Source of the DNA: CAIXQW01 sp046049675
GTDB taxonomy: Bacteria; Bacteroidota; Bacteroidia; Chitinophagales; Chitinophagaceae
Direction: 5' to 3'
Assembly: GCA_046049675.1 (NCBI GenBank)
Contig: JBJORA010000065.1
Coordinates: 1-24,201, forward strand
DNA: 24,201 bases
Shown here: positions 1 through 6,765 of the stretch, one piece after another
How positions within the stretch are numbered: position 1 is the first letter of the stretch
How the letters are laid out: each line of letters starts with the position of its first letter
Position numbers and translations under genes: made by a program
The notes under the pieces: model-generated
Told to the model about the DNA's origin: nothing
Database searches by the model: none
What the model saw: only the letters and a program-made list of their open reading frames with translations

Positions 1-90
1 AAAGAGTACTTAATCAATAGCGACGAATGCGACTCACTGGAAGACTGCAAAAAGCTACTTGTAGTAGCAAAAACTTTCAAAGTACTTTAA
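1..90 (+). CDS. 3' end of an unidentified gene (partial)
   Basis: Frame 1 is open from the first base of the window to a TAA at 88-90, giving 29 residues that end in KTFKVL. The fragment is acidic in its middle (DECDSLEDC) and has two cysteines. It is too short to assign to a family. An AT-rich hairpin follows 20 bases after the stop, which supports this being a true gene end, but the start lies outside the window. Confidence 0.5.
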   Translation, partial: KEYLINSDECDSLEDCKKLLVVAKTFKVL

Positions 91-110
91 GTCTCAACAA
101 TGCAAAAGTT

Positions 111-139
111 CATTTAATTGACTAATAATCAATTAAATG
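111..139. terminator. AT-rich 11-bp inverted repeat after the first gene
   Basis: CATTTAATTGA (111-121) and TCAATTAAATG (129-139) are perfect reverse complements separated by a 7-base loop. The hairpin sits 20 bases after the stop of the partial gene and about 100 bases before the next start. No T-tract follows, so it is a weak intrinsic-terminator candidate and could instead be a regulator site. Confidence 0.4.
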
Positions 140-216
140 TGCAGCCTACGCCAGTTATCCACAATAAGTTAATTCAAGTATTAGCTTAAGTTTTAGCTAG
201 GCGTGCTTAGATTGTT

Positions 217-224
217 TACATTTG
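217..224 (+). promoter_or_regulatory. Bacteroidota -7 promoter box (TACATTTG)
   Basis: TACATTTG matches the Bacteroidota primary sigma -7 consensus TAnnTTTG at every fixed position and ends 12 bases before the ATG at 237. I see no good TTG -33 element at the expected spacing. The box supports the ATG at 237 over the TTG at 222, which would lie inside the promoter. Confidence 0.5.
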
Positions 225-236
225 CAGCCCGCCTTC

Positions 237-890
237 ATGCGTCTTACGTTAAATATATTAATCGTTATACTGGCTTTTGCTTTTAGTCCTGCTGTAGCAC
301 AAACTAAGCCACCTGCAAAGCCTGCATCAAAACCTGCGTCAAAATCTGCATCGAAGGCAAAAGCAAAGAAAGGCAAAAAAGGAAGCAAAGATGCTGAGCT
401 AGAAGCCTATTTTACTGGTGGCAAAAAGGGCAAAAATGCAAAAGGTGCTAAAAATGCAAAAACTGGCAAAACAGCTAAGTCTGGCGATATGGTAGATGTA
501 AAAAGCATCATCAAAAGCAAGCAGACTGGTTCTGGCCCTTCGGCACCACCTGTAGATCCAAATAGTAATTACGGCAATCGCCCTGTGATTGTTGGCAATA
601 GAACTATTACCGGCAGCGTAGGTACAGCACAAGGTTATCGCATTTGTATTTATAATGGCACTAGTCGCAAAGATGCACTTACAGCCAAGCAAGAATTTAT
701 GAAGCGCAATCGTGATTTGAAAAGTTATATGCGCTACAATACACCTTATTACAAAATTGTAATAGGCGATTATGAAGATAAAAAAGCTGCACAAAATGCG
801 CTAAAAAAATACGTGAAAGATTTTCCTTCGGCTTTCTTAGTGCCTGATGTTGTTAATGTAAAGCATATTGTTATCTATCAAAAACGTTAA
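237..890 (+). CDS. Exported SPOR-domain protein with Lys/Ala-rich linker
   Basis: This is a 217-residue protein with a signal peptide (about residues 1-21, ending AVAQ). A low-complexity segment rich in Lys, Ala, Ser and Gly follows (about 24-85). A C-terminal SPOR-like domain occupies about 128-205, with GYRICIYNG, YNTPYYKIVIGDYEDKKAA and a final FPSAFLVPD. SPOR domains are known to bind glycan strands of peptidoglycan at division sites, so a periplasmic wall-associated role is inferred. The next gene encodes a clear paralog with the same domain order, which indicates a tandem duplication. I chose the ATG at 237 because it begins directly with the signal peptide and follows a -7 box; a TTG at 222 is in frame but unlikely. 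The exact role is unknown. Confidence 0.8.
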   Translation: MRLTLNILIVILAFAFSPAVAQTKPPAKPASKPASKSASKAKAKKGKKGSKDAELEAYFTGGKKGKNAKGAKNAKTGKTAKSGDMVDVKSIIKSKQTGSGPSAPPVDPNSNYGNRPVIVGNRTITGSVGTAQGYRICIYNGTSRKDALTAKQEFMKRNRDLKSYMRYNTPYYKIVIGDYEDKKAAQNALKKYVKDFPSAFLVPDVVNVKHIVIYQKR

Positions 891-927
891 AGTATATATG
901 GCAATTTTATCGAAAAAGAATGCCAAG

Positions 928-935
928 TATATTTG
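928..935 (+). promoter_or_regulatory. Bacteroidota -7 promoter box (TATATTTG)
   Basis: TATATTTG is a full match to TAnnTTTG and ends only 4 bases before the ATG at 940. With the usual distance from the box to the transcription start, the mRNA would begin at or next to the start codon, so a leaderless or nearly leaderless message is inferred. This fixes the start at 940 rather than the in-frame ATG at 868, which overlaps the upstream gene. Confidence 0.55.
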
Positions 936-939
936 CATT

Positions 940-1455
940 ATGAAATGCCTAGCCATTTTAGTCGTGTTGATTAGTTGCGGCATACACGCCACAGCGCAAG
1001 ATGCGGTAAACCTTTTTAAGGATCCACGTTTAGAAGTATTGAGCAAAAGACCTGCTGCAATGGAGGCGAAGCGCAAGGCTGAGGAAGCAGCGGCAGCGGC
1101 TCCAGTAGTTAAAGCCCCTGTTGAAAAGAAAGAAAAGAAGCCAATAGAAGGCGGCGAAATTCAAGTTGGCAAGAAGAAAGTTACTGGCAGCATTATTCAA
1201 AAAGATGGTTTCCGTGTAGTAATCTACAATGGCAATGACAGAAATAAAGCGCTTGCTGTAAAAAATGCATTTACAAAAGCAAACCCAAGTCACAGGAGCT
1301 ATTTAACCTACAATACACCTAACTTCAAAGTAAAAGTTGGCGACTTCGACGATAAGAAAGAAGCCACAGCATTTATGAAGCGCATCGCAGCTGCTTATCC
1401 TAGTGCATTTTTAATACCAGACCAAGTGACCATAAAAAATATTATGGTGAGGTAA
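940..1455 (+). CDS. Exported SPOR-domain protein, paralog of the upstream gene
   Basis: This 171-residue protein has an N-terminal hydrophobic signal (residues 1-19, ending ATAQ). An Ala/Lys/Glu-rich linker follows (about 45-75), then a SPOR-like domain (about 85-160) with GFRVVIYNG, YNTPNFKVKVGDFDDKKEA and YPSAFLIPD. The domain aligns along its length with that of the preceding gene. LISC at residues 10-13 also resembles a lipobox, so it could be a lipoprotein, although that signal would be unusually short. The start at 940 is supported by a perfect -7 box just upstream. A peptidoglycan-binding envelope role is inferred from the domain; no specific partner is evident. Confidence 0.8.
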   Translation: MKCLAILVVLISCGIHATAQDAVNLFKDPRLEVLSKRPAAMEAKRKAEEAAAAAPVVKAPVEKKEKKPIEGGEIQVGKKKVTGSIIQKDGFRVVIYNGNDRNKALAVKNAFTKANPSHRSYLTYNTPNFKVKVGDFDDKKEATAFMKRIAAAYPSAFLIPDQVTIKNIMVR

Positions 1456-1477
1456 GCAGTGCCGCAATAGCTTTTAC

Positions 1478-1485
1478 TATCTTTA
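1478..1485 (+). promoter_or_regulatory. Candidate -7 promoter box (TATCTTTA)
   Basis: TATCTTTA matches TAnnTTTG except the last base and ends 5 bases before the GTG at 1491. It lies in the 35-base gap after the SPOR gene. If used, the amidohydrolase mRNA would start almost at its GTG codon. Confidence 0.35.
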
Positions 1486-1490
1486 CCATT

Positions 1491-2669
1491 GTGCAGCAAT
1501 ACTTACAACTCGCGCAAGAGGTGCGCGAGCATATTCACGCCAATCCAGAATTAAGTTTTGAAGAATACAAAACCAGTGCATATGTGCAACAACAACTTAC
1601 TGCATGTGGCATTTCTTTTGTAGCGAATATTGCAGGCACAGGCATTGTTGCAAGTGTGCAAGGCAGTAATGCAAATAAACATTGTATTGCTTTCCGTAGT
1701 GAGTTAGATGCGCTTCCTATTACAGAAGCAAACCAAGTTGCTTACAAGAGTGTAAATAATGGTGTGATGCATGCTTGCGGTCACGACTTTCATACTGCCA
1801 CTATGCTAGCAGCAGCAAAGTACTTGCATGAGCATAGCGATGAATTTGAGGGCACTGTTAAATTTATTTTTCAACCCGGCGAAGAAAAAGATCCTGGTGG
1901 TGCTAGTATTATGATAGCAGAGGGCGTACTAGAACAGGCGCCAAAGATTGAATCTATTTTTGCACTGCATGTCTATCCTGCGCTACCTGCTGGAAAAGTA
2001 GGTACTCGTGGTGGCACCTATATGGCTAGTGCAGATGAAATTTATATAACCATTAAAGGTAAAGGTGGCCATGCAGCCATGCCTCACCAATGCATTGATC
2101 CTATTCTTATTGCAAGCCATGTACTTATCGGCTTACAAGATATTATTAGCCGCAAGCGCAACCCTATCGACCCTACAGTACTTACATTCGGTAAAATTGC
2201 AGGTGGTACCAAAGGCAATATTATTCCAGATGAGGTTACGCTGGACGGTACATTACGCTGTATGAACGAAGCGTGGCGAAGCGAATGCCACAAGCTTATC
2301 ACTAACTATGCGCAACAAATCGCTCGCAATTTTGGTGGTGATGCGGAGGTAAAGATTTTGGTTGGCTACCCTTGTGTGCATAATGACGAGGCGCTAACAC
2401 AGCAGGTTAATCGCATGCTATCGGCATCCTTCAAGCCAGAAGATATTGAGCACTTGCCGCTGCGTATGACTGCTGATGATTTTGCATTTTACTCGCACCA
2501 AATTCCTGGCTGTTATATTCGTATTGGCACGAGTAATGCCGATGCTAGCCAATATACTAGTGGTGTGCATACCAATACATTTGATATCGATGCTGCTTCA
2601 TATAAAAGTGCATTAGATGTGGTGCTAGCGATTAGTAAGGGATATGGTAAAGGAAAATCGCTTAGCTAG
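1491..2669 (+). CDS. M20-family metal-dependent amidohydrolase
   Basis: This 392-residue protein belongs to the M20 amidohydrolase group (hippurate, IAA-amino-acid and N-acyl amino acid hydrolases). Those enzymes are dinuclear metal hydrolases that cut amide bonds of N-acylated amino acids, usually in the cytosol. Visible metal and catalytic residues are Cys96-Gly-His98 in HACGHDFHT, Glu131-Glu132 in FQPGEEKDPGG, His160 in ALHVYPALP, and a C-terminal His360 in SGVHTNTFD. The dimerisation-domain motif GKGGHAAMPH is at about 190-199. Length is normal and no signal peptide is seen. The GTG start is the only reasonable one, because the sequence begins right at the conserved region (HANPELSFEE). 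The true substrate cannot be read from sequence. Confidence 0.9.
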   Translation: MQQYLQLAQEVREHIHANPELSFEEYKTSAYVQQQLTACGISFVANIAGTGIVASVQGSNANKHCIAFRSELDALPITEANQVAYKSVNNGVMHACGHDFHTATMLAAAKYLHEHSDEFEGTVKFIFQPGEEKDPGGASIMIAEGVLEQAPKIESIFALHVYPALPAGKVGTRGGTYMASADEIYITIKGKGGHAAMPHQCIDPILIASHVLIGLQDIISRKRNPIDPTVLTFGKIAGGTKGNIIPDEVTLDGTLRCMNEAWRSECHKLITNYAQQIARNFGGDAEVKILVGYPCVHNDEALTQQVNRMLSASFKPEDIEHLPLRMTADDFAFYSHQIPGCYIRIGTSNADASQYTSGVHTNTFDIDAASYKSALDVVLAISKGYGKGKSLS

Positions 2670-2699
2670 ATAGTCGTATTGCCAAGGGATAAGACCAAT

Positions 2700-2727
2700 T
2701 ATACAACGGTATATTTGCCGTTGTATA
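2700..2727. terminator. 10-bp hairpin between convergent genes, with a -7-like loop
   Basis: TATACAACGG (2700-2709) and CCGTTGTATA (2718-2727) form a perfect 10-bp stem with an 8-base loop. It lies between the 3' ends of the amidohydrolase (+) and the antitoxin (-), where a bidirectional terminator is expected. There is no T-tract. The loop reads TATATTTG, which is itself a perfect Bacteroidota -7 box, so a regulatory or small-RNA role is possible. Confidence 0.45.
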
Positions 2728-2756
2728 TAGTTGTGTAAATCTAAAAAACGGTAAGT

Positions 2757-3068
2757 CTATGGTGCTACAAATTTTGGATTCAAAATTTCAACATTGAAGT
2801 TAATTTTAGCGTTCAAAGCTCTAAAAACTTTTAAAATCGTATCAAATCTAGCATCGGTCAAGCTATTTTCAATTTTCGATATTTGCGCCTTCCTCACGCC
2901 CACCAATTCACCTAATTCTTCTTGTGTCATATTTTGTTCCTGACGAATACGTTTAATCGTTTGTCCAAGCAAATCAAGTCTTAGCTCGTTTTCAAAAGCA
3001 TCACGGTTCGGCGTTCCAATTTTACCGATATGCTTGTCTGTCAATTCTTCTAAACTATATGTTTTCAT
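2757..3068 (-). CDS. XRE-type antitoxin of a HigBA-like pair
   Basis: This 103-residue protein has a helix-turn-helix domain of the XRE/Cro-CI type at about residues 34-90 (IKRIRQEQNMTQEELGELVGV, then RKAQISKIEN). It is translated after the toxin gene, with its ATG overlapping the toxin TGA by 4 bases, which suggests translational coupling. Toxin-first order is typical of HigBA-type systems. Antitoxins of this class bind and neutralise the partner and repress their own operon. An inverted repeat at 3500-3528 upstream of the operon is the likely operator. The assignment is firm at family level; the target specificity is unknown. Confidence 0.85.
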   Translation of the reverse strand: MKTYSLEELTDKHIGKIGTPNRDAFENELRLDLLGQTIKRIRQEQNMTQEELGELVGVRKAQISKIENSLTDARFDTILKVFRALNAKINFNVEILNPKFVAP

Positions 3069-3412
3069 TTTTGCTTCCTTTTTTCTTTAAAGTATTGATT
3101 TCTTAACCTCTCTGCTTTCTCAATTTCTGCCGCTGGCGTTTTATCTGTTTTTTTAATTAAAGCATGTGTTGAAATTACCACTGTTTCTTCCTTGCCTTCT
3201 TTGTCCCAAAATGCGAAAAGTCTATAGTACTTTTTGCTGTAGAGCGTTCTAAACTCCCATATCTCATCATTAAGCTTTTTGAAAAGTTCATCATCATTTA
3301 TTTGTCTGGCTTTCCAAATATTATAATAGATTTTGTTTCTTGCTTTTTCATCTAAATTGTCAAGAAAGTCTTTACATTCCTCTAGAAACTCAACTTTAAA
3401 CCTGTATTCCAC
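3065..3412 (-). CDS. RelE/HigB-like toxin (phage Gp49-like family)
   Basis: The product resembles the RelE/ParE-superfamily Gp49-like HigB toxins, which are usually mRNA interferases acting at the ribosome. Visible family features are FLDNLDEKARNKIYYNIWKA, then LNDEIWEFRTLYSKKYYRLFAFWD, and VVISTHALIKKTDKTP near the C-terminus. I prefer the GTG at 3412 (115 residues, beginning VEYRFKVEFL) because the family normally starts there. A TTG at 3454 in the same frame would add 14 residues of non-conserved sequence. The gene overlaps the downstream antitoxin by 4 bases and appears intact. Confidence 0.85.
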   Translation of the reverse strand: MEYRFKVEFLEECKDFLDNLDEKARNKIYYNIWKARQINDDELFKKLNDEIWEFRTLYSKKYYRLFAFWDKEGKEETVVISTHALIKKTDKTPAAEIEKAERLRNQYFKEKRKQK

Positions 3413-3499
3413 TGATTTCCACTCAAAATTAAGTGTTTCCTGTAAAAGAAACAATTTATTTCGTAACCCTTGCTTTCGCTAATTGCAGATTTAAAGTTT

Positions 3500-3528
3500 G
3501 AGCAAAAATGTAAAGTCTTTTTTTGCTC
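3500..3528. promoter_or_regulatory. Inverted repeat overlapping the toxin-antitoxin promoter
   Basis: GAGCAAAAA (3500-3508) and TTTTTGCTC (3520-3528) are perfect 9-base complements with an 11-base spacer. On the minus strand the segment contains TACATTTT (3512 to 3505), a near match to the TAnnTTTG -7 box. A palindrome over the promoter is what is expected of an operator autoregulated by the XRE antitoxin. This is inference from position and symmetry. Confidence 0.45.
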
Positions 3529-3571
3529 TAAAGCATTATTCATCTTCCTGCCAAATTGGTCAAATTACGCC

Positions 3572-3591
3572 CCAATTTTAGGCAAAATTGG
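3572..3591. promoter_or_regulatory. Inverted repeat upstream of groES, possible operator
   Basis: CCAATTTT (3572-3579) and AAAATTGG (3584-3591) are perfect complements with a 4-base loop AGGC. A related half-site, CCAAATTGG, lies at 3551-3559. They are 114-154 bases before the groES start. I do not see the CIRCE operator that HrcA binds in many bacteria, so these may be alternative control sites or simply AT-rich sequence. Confidence 0.35.
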
Positions 3592-3704
3592 CACATCAAA
3601 TGCAGTATTTACGGCATTTTGTGCAAAAATGACCCAATTCTAGTACATGGCATAGAAATAGCTGTACCCCTTGCACATTGTAAAACCAAAAAATTGTTTT
3701 CATT

Positions 3705-3992
3705 ATGGCAAAAGCATCTAAACTTTCAATTAAGCCGCTTCACGACCGTGTGGTTGTAAAGCCAGCAGCAGCAGAAACTAAAACAGCAAGTGGTATCATT
3801 ATACCAGATACTGCAAAAGAAAAACCACAGCGTGGCAGCGTATTAGCAGTAGGCACAGGCAAGACTGATGAGCCAATGACAGTAAAAGTAGGCGATACAG
3901 TTTTGTATGGTAAGTACGCAGGTACAGAGTTCAACTACGAAGGCGACGAGTACCTAATTATGCGTGAGAGCGATATTATCGCGATTATCTAA
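3705..3992 (+). CDS. groES: Co-chaperonin GroES
   Basis: This 95-residue protein is a normal-length GroES. It starts IKPLHDRVVVKP, carries the mobile-loop region TASGIIIPDTAKEKPQRG (about 27-44), continues through VLAVG and VGDTVLYGKYAGTE, and ends with YLIMRESDIIAII. GroES forms the heptameric lid of the GroEL cage in the cytosol. groEL begins 47 bases downstream on the same strand, so the two form the usual bicistronic unit. The ATG at 3705 gives the standard N-terminus. The 250-base upstream region contains inverted AATTG repeats that may regulate it. Confidence 0.97.
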   Translation: MAKASKLSIKPLHDRVVVKPAAAETKTASGIIIPDTAKEKPQRGSVLAVGTGKTDEPMTVKVGDTVLYGKYAGTEFNYEGDEYLIMRESDIIAII

Positions 3993-4039
3993 TTCAATCC
4001 AAGTACAAATATTCTAACCGAAAAAAATAAGATACAATT

Positions 4040-5671
4040 ATGGCAAAGATGATATTCTTTAACAACGAAAGCCGTCAGAAAATGAAAAAAGGTGTTGATA
4101 CACTTGCTGACGCAGTAAAAGTAACCCTAGGTCCAAAAGGCCGCAACGTGGTTATCGAAAAGAAATTTGGTGCACCAGCTGTAACAAAAGATGGTGTTAC
4201 AGTTGCAAAAGAAATAGAACTAGAAGATCCAATTGAAAATATTGGTGCGCAAATGGTAAAAGAAGTAGCTAGCAAAACCGCTGACGAAGCTGGTGATGGT
4301 ACTACAACTGCTACTGTACTAGCACAAAGCATTGTTGCAGAAGGCATTAAAATGGTGGCTGCAGGTGCAAACCCAATGGACCTTAAGCGTGGTATTGACA
4401 AAGCAGTACTTGTTGTTGTTGATAGCTTGCGTAAGCAAAGCGACAAGGTTGGCAACGACTTCAAAAAGATTGAGCAAGTAGCAACAATCTCTGCAAATGG
4501 CGATACAAATATTGGTAGCCTTATTGCAGAAGCAATGAAGCGTGTAGGTAAAGAAGGTGTAATTACTGTAGAAGAAGCAAAAGGTACTGAAACCACTGTA
4601 GATGTAGTGGAAGGTATGCAATTTGACCGTGGTTATTTAAGTCCTTACTTTGTTACCAATACAGAAAAGATGGAAGCTGAATTGCAGCAACCATTTATCT
4701 TGATTTACGATAAAAAAATTAGCACTTTAAAAGATGTACTTCATATTCTAGAGAAAACTGCACAAACTGGCCGTCCGCTTGTAATTATTGCAGAAGATGT
4801 AGAAGGTGAAGCATTGGCTACACTTGTAGTTAATAAAATTCGTGGCACGCTCAAAGTAGCTGCTGTGAAGGCTCCAGGCTTTGGCGATCGTCGTAAGGAA
4901 ATGTTGCAAGACATTGCTGTACTTACAGGTGGTACTGTTATCAGCGAAGAAATGGGTCACAAATTAGAGAACGCAGATTTATCTAGCCTTGGTCAGTGCG
5001 AAAGCATTAGCATCGACAAAGACAACACTGTAATTGTTGGCGGCAAGGGCAAGAAAGCAGATATCACTGCTCGCGTTAATCAAATTAAAGCACAAGTTGA
5101 ATCTACAACTAGCGACTACGATCGCGAGAAGCTACAAGAGCGTCTTGCTAAGTTAAGTGGCGGCGTTGCTGTACTATATGTTGGTGCAGCTACAGAAGTA
5201 GAAATGAAAGAAAAGAAAGATCGTGTAGACGATGCTTTACATGCTACACGTGCAGCGGTTGAAGAAGGTATTATCCCAGGTGGTGGTACTGCATTTATCC
5301 GTAGCATTGCTAGCTTAGAAAAAATGAAAGGTGCTAACGAAGACGAAACTACTGGTATCAGCATTATTCGTCGTTCACTTGAAGAGCCTATGCGTCAAAT
5401 AGTTGCTAATGCAGGTTTAGAAGGCAGCATTATTGTTCAGCGCATTAAAGAAGGCAAGGACGATTTTGGTTACAATGCACGTGCAGATAAGTTTGAAAAC
5501 TTGTTTAAGAGCGGTGTAATTGATCCTACTAAAGTTGCTCGTGTAGCACTAGAAAAAGCTGCAAGCATCGCTGCTACTTTGTTAACTACAGAGTGCGTTA
5601 TTGCAGATAAGCCTAAGAAGGAAGAGCCGGCACACAGCCATGGCGCTCCTGATATGGGTGGCATGTACTAA
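4040..5671 (+). CDS. groEL: Chaperonin GroEL
   Basis: This 543-residue protein is a full-length Hsp60 chaperonin that folds proteins in an ATP-driven double-ring complex with GroES. Visible signatures are VTLGPKGRNVVIEKKFG, the nucleotide-binding DEAGDGTTTATVLAQ with the catalytic Asp near residue 87, AAVEEGIIPGGGTA in the second equatorial part (about 405-418), and a short C-terminal Met/Gly tail ending DMGGMY. It follows groES with a 47-base gap and is followed by a strong terminator at 5704-5734, so the operon appears to end here. Nothing looks damaged or unusual. Confidence 0.98.
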   Translation: MAKMIFFNNESRQKMKKGVDTLADAVKVTLGPKGRNVVIEKKFGAPAVTKDGVTVAKEIELEDPIENIGAQMVKEVASKTADEAGDGTTTATVLAQSIVAEGIKMVAAGANPMDLKRGIDKAVLVVVDSLRKQSDKVGNDFKKIEQVATISANGDTNIGSLIAEAMKRVGKEGVITVEEAKGTETTVDVVEGMQFDRGYLSPYFVTNTEKMEAELQQPFILIYDKKISTLKDVLHILEKTAQTGRPLVIIAEDVEGEALATLVVNKIRGTLKVAAVKAPGFGDRRKEMLQDIAVLTGGTVISEEMGHKLENADLSSLGQCESISIDKDNTVIVGGKGKKADITARVNQIKAQVESTTSDYDREKLQERLAKLSGGVAVLYVGAATEVEMKEKKDRVDDALHATRAAVEEGIIPGGGTAFIRSIASLEKMKGANEDETTGISIIRRSLEEPMRQIVANAGLEGSIIVQRIKEGKDDFGYNARADKFENLFKSGVIDPTKVARVALEKAASIAATLLTTECVIADKPKKEEPAHSHGAPDMGGMY

Positions 5672-5703
5672 AGATTTGTTTGCATAGTTAAATGTTGGTT
5701 TTG

Positions 5704-5734
5704 AAACGCCGGGATAATATCTCGGCGTTTTTTT
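5704..5734 (+). terminator. Rho-independent terminator of groESL
   Basis: AAACGCCG (5704-5711) pairs with CGGCGTTT (5723-5730). The inner bases GGAT and ATCT extend the stem, with one G-T wobble. Seven Ts run from 5728 to 5734. It lies 33 bases after the groEL stop. Confidence 0.85.
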
Positions 5735-5749
5735 ATGCATCATATGCAG

Positions 5750-5757
5750 TAGCTTTG
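5750..5757 (+). promoter_or_regulatory. Bacteroidota -7 promoter box (TAGCTTTG)
   Basis: TAGCTTTG is a full TAnnTTTG match between the groESL terminator and the ATG at 5773. It supports independent transcription of the hydrolase gene and that start, since the earlier in-frame ATG at 5692 lies upstream of the terminator. Confidence 0.5.
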
Positions 5758-5772
5758 GTAAAATTTTCAACA

Positions 5773-6744
5773 ATGAAGAAGTTACTTTTTGGTCTTGCTA
5801 CGTTATTGTTGCTAGCGCAAAGTTTTCACGCAGCTGCTTTACGCATGGCGCCATTTCGGATGGACTCTGTTAGTGTTGCAGTTAAAGGCGGCAATATTAA
5901 GGGTGTACTAACCACTAGTCTTATTCGCATGAGCAATCAAGATAAATCGCCACTTGTGATAATTGTACCGGGAAGCGGCCCTACAGATATGAATGGCAAT
6001 AGCATGGCAGGCGTATCAGCCAATAGTTACTTGATGCTTGCTAGAGATTTTGCGGAGCGCGGTATTAGTAGTTATCGCTACGACAAGCGTGGTATTGGCA
6101 ATAGCAACGACTTTGGTACCGACGAAAGCAAAATTTCTTTTGCTGATATGGTTGTTGATGTAAAAACAATTGTCGCACACTTTAAGAAGCTTAATCAGTT
6201 TCGCAAAATTATTATTCTTGGCCATAGCGAAGGATCCTTAATTGGCATGCTTGCGGCTAGTGGTGCTGACAAATATATAAGCTTGGCTGGCCCAGCTGAC
6301 AATGCAAGTGCGCTGATGAAAGTGCAGCTCAAAGGACAACTTGGCAAGAAAGAAGCAGTGGTGTTTAAGCAATTAGATAGCTTACGCAAAGGACTTACAG
6401 TACGCGACAAAGATCCACAAATGCAAATGTTGTTCCGTGAAAGTGTACAACCTTATCTAAAAAGTTGGTTTAAGTACACGCCAACAACAGAAATTAAGAA
6501 ACTAAAAATTCCAATACTTATTGTAGCTGGCAATAAAGATATCCAAGTGGGTGTTGATCAAGCCAACAAACTAAAGAAAGCCGCGCCAAAAGCAAAGCTT
6601 GTAATTGTTGAGAATATGAATCACGTACTTAAAACCGTTGAAGATGATTCGAGAGAAGCAAATATTGAAACCTATTCATCAGAATTTTTACCACTCGTTT
6701 ACGACTTTGTAGAGAAGACGAGCGAATGGATAAATGCCAATTAG
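5773..6744 (+). CDS. Exported alpha/beta hydrolase
   Basis: This 323-residue protein has a signal peptide (about 1-22) and an alpha/beta-hydrolase fold. The oxyanion region is VIIVPGSGPTDMNG (about 62-75). The nucleophile elbow is GHSEG with Ser152. The probable acid is Asp256 in VAGNKDIQV and the probable base is His284 in ENMNHVL. The combination of PGSGPTDMNGNS and YRYDKRGIGNS resembles bacterial EstD-like serine esterases or peptidases in the periplasm. The start at 5773 begins directly with the signal peptide and follows a -7 box; the ATG at 5692 would add 27 residues and cross the terminator. A small exported protein is encoded 21 bases downstream, probably co-transcribed. Substrate is unknown. 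Confidence 0.88.
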   Translation: MKKLLFGLATLLLLAQSFHAAALRMAPFRMDSVSVAVKGGNIKGVLTTSLIRMSNQDKSPLVIIVPGSGPTDMNGNSMAGVSANSYLMLARDFAERGISSYRYDKRGIGNSNDFGTDESKISFADMVVDVKTIVAHFKKLNQFRKIIILGHSEGSLIGMLAASGADKYISLAGPADNASALMKVQLKGQLGKKEAVVFKQLDSLRKGLTVRDKDPQMQMLFRESVQPYLKSWFKYTPTTEIKKLKIPILIVAGNKDIQVGVDQANKLKKAAPKAKLVIVENMNHVLKTVEDDSREANIETYSSEFLPLVYDFVEKTSEWINAN

Positions 6745-6765
6745 AACTTTAAGTATTTATTATAC

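Noticed and set aside
868..939. Longer N-terminus of the second SPOR protein from the ATG at 868
   Set aside because: It overlaps the previous gene by 23 bases, puts 24 residues before the signal peptide and spans the -7 box at 928-935.
3556..3759. 67-codon plus-strand frame running into groES
   Set aside because: It overlaps groES in another frame, has no family features and covers the probable control region.
4075..5664. Several open minus-strand frames of 64-173 codons inside groEL
   Set aside because: They are antisense shadows of a highly biased, conserved gene with no start context or recognisable protein.
5692..5772. Longer N-terminus of the hydrolase from the ATG at 5692
   Set aside because: It would translate across the groESL terminator and push the signal peptide to residue 28.
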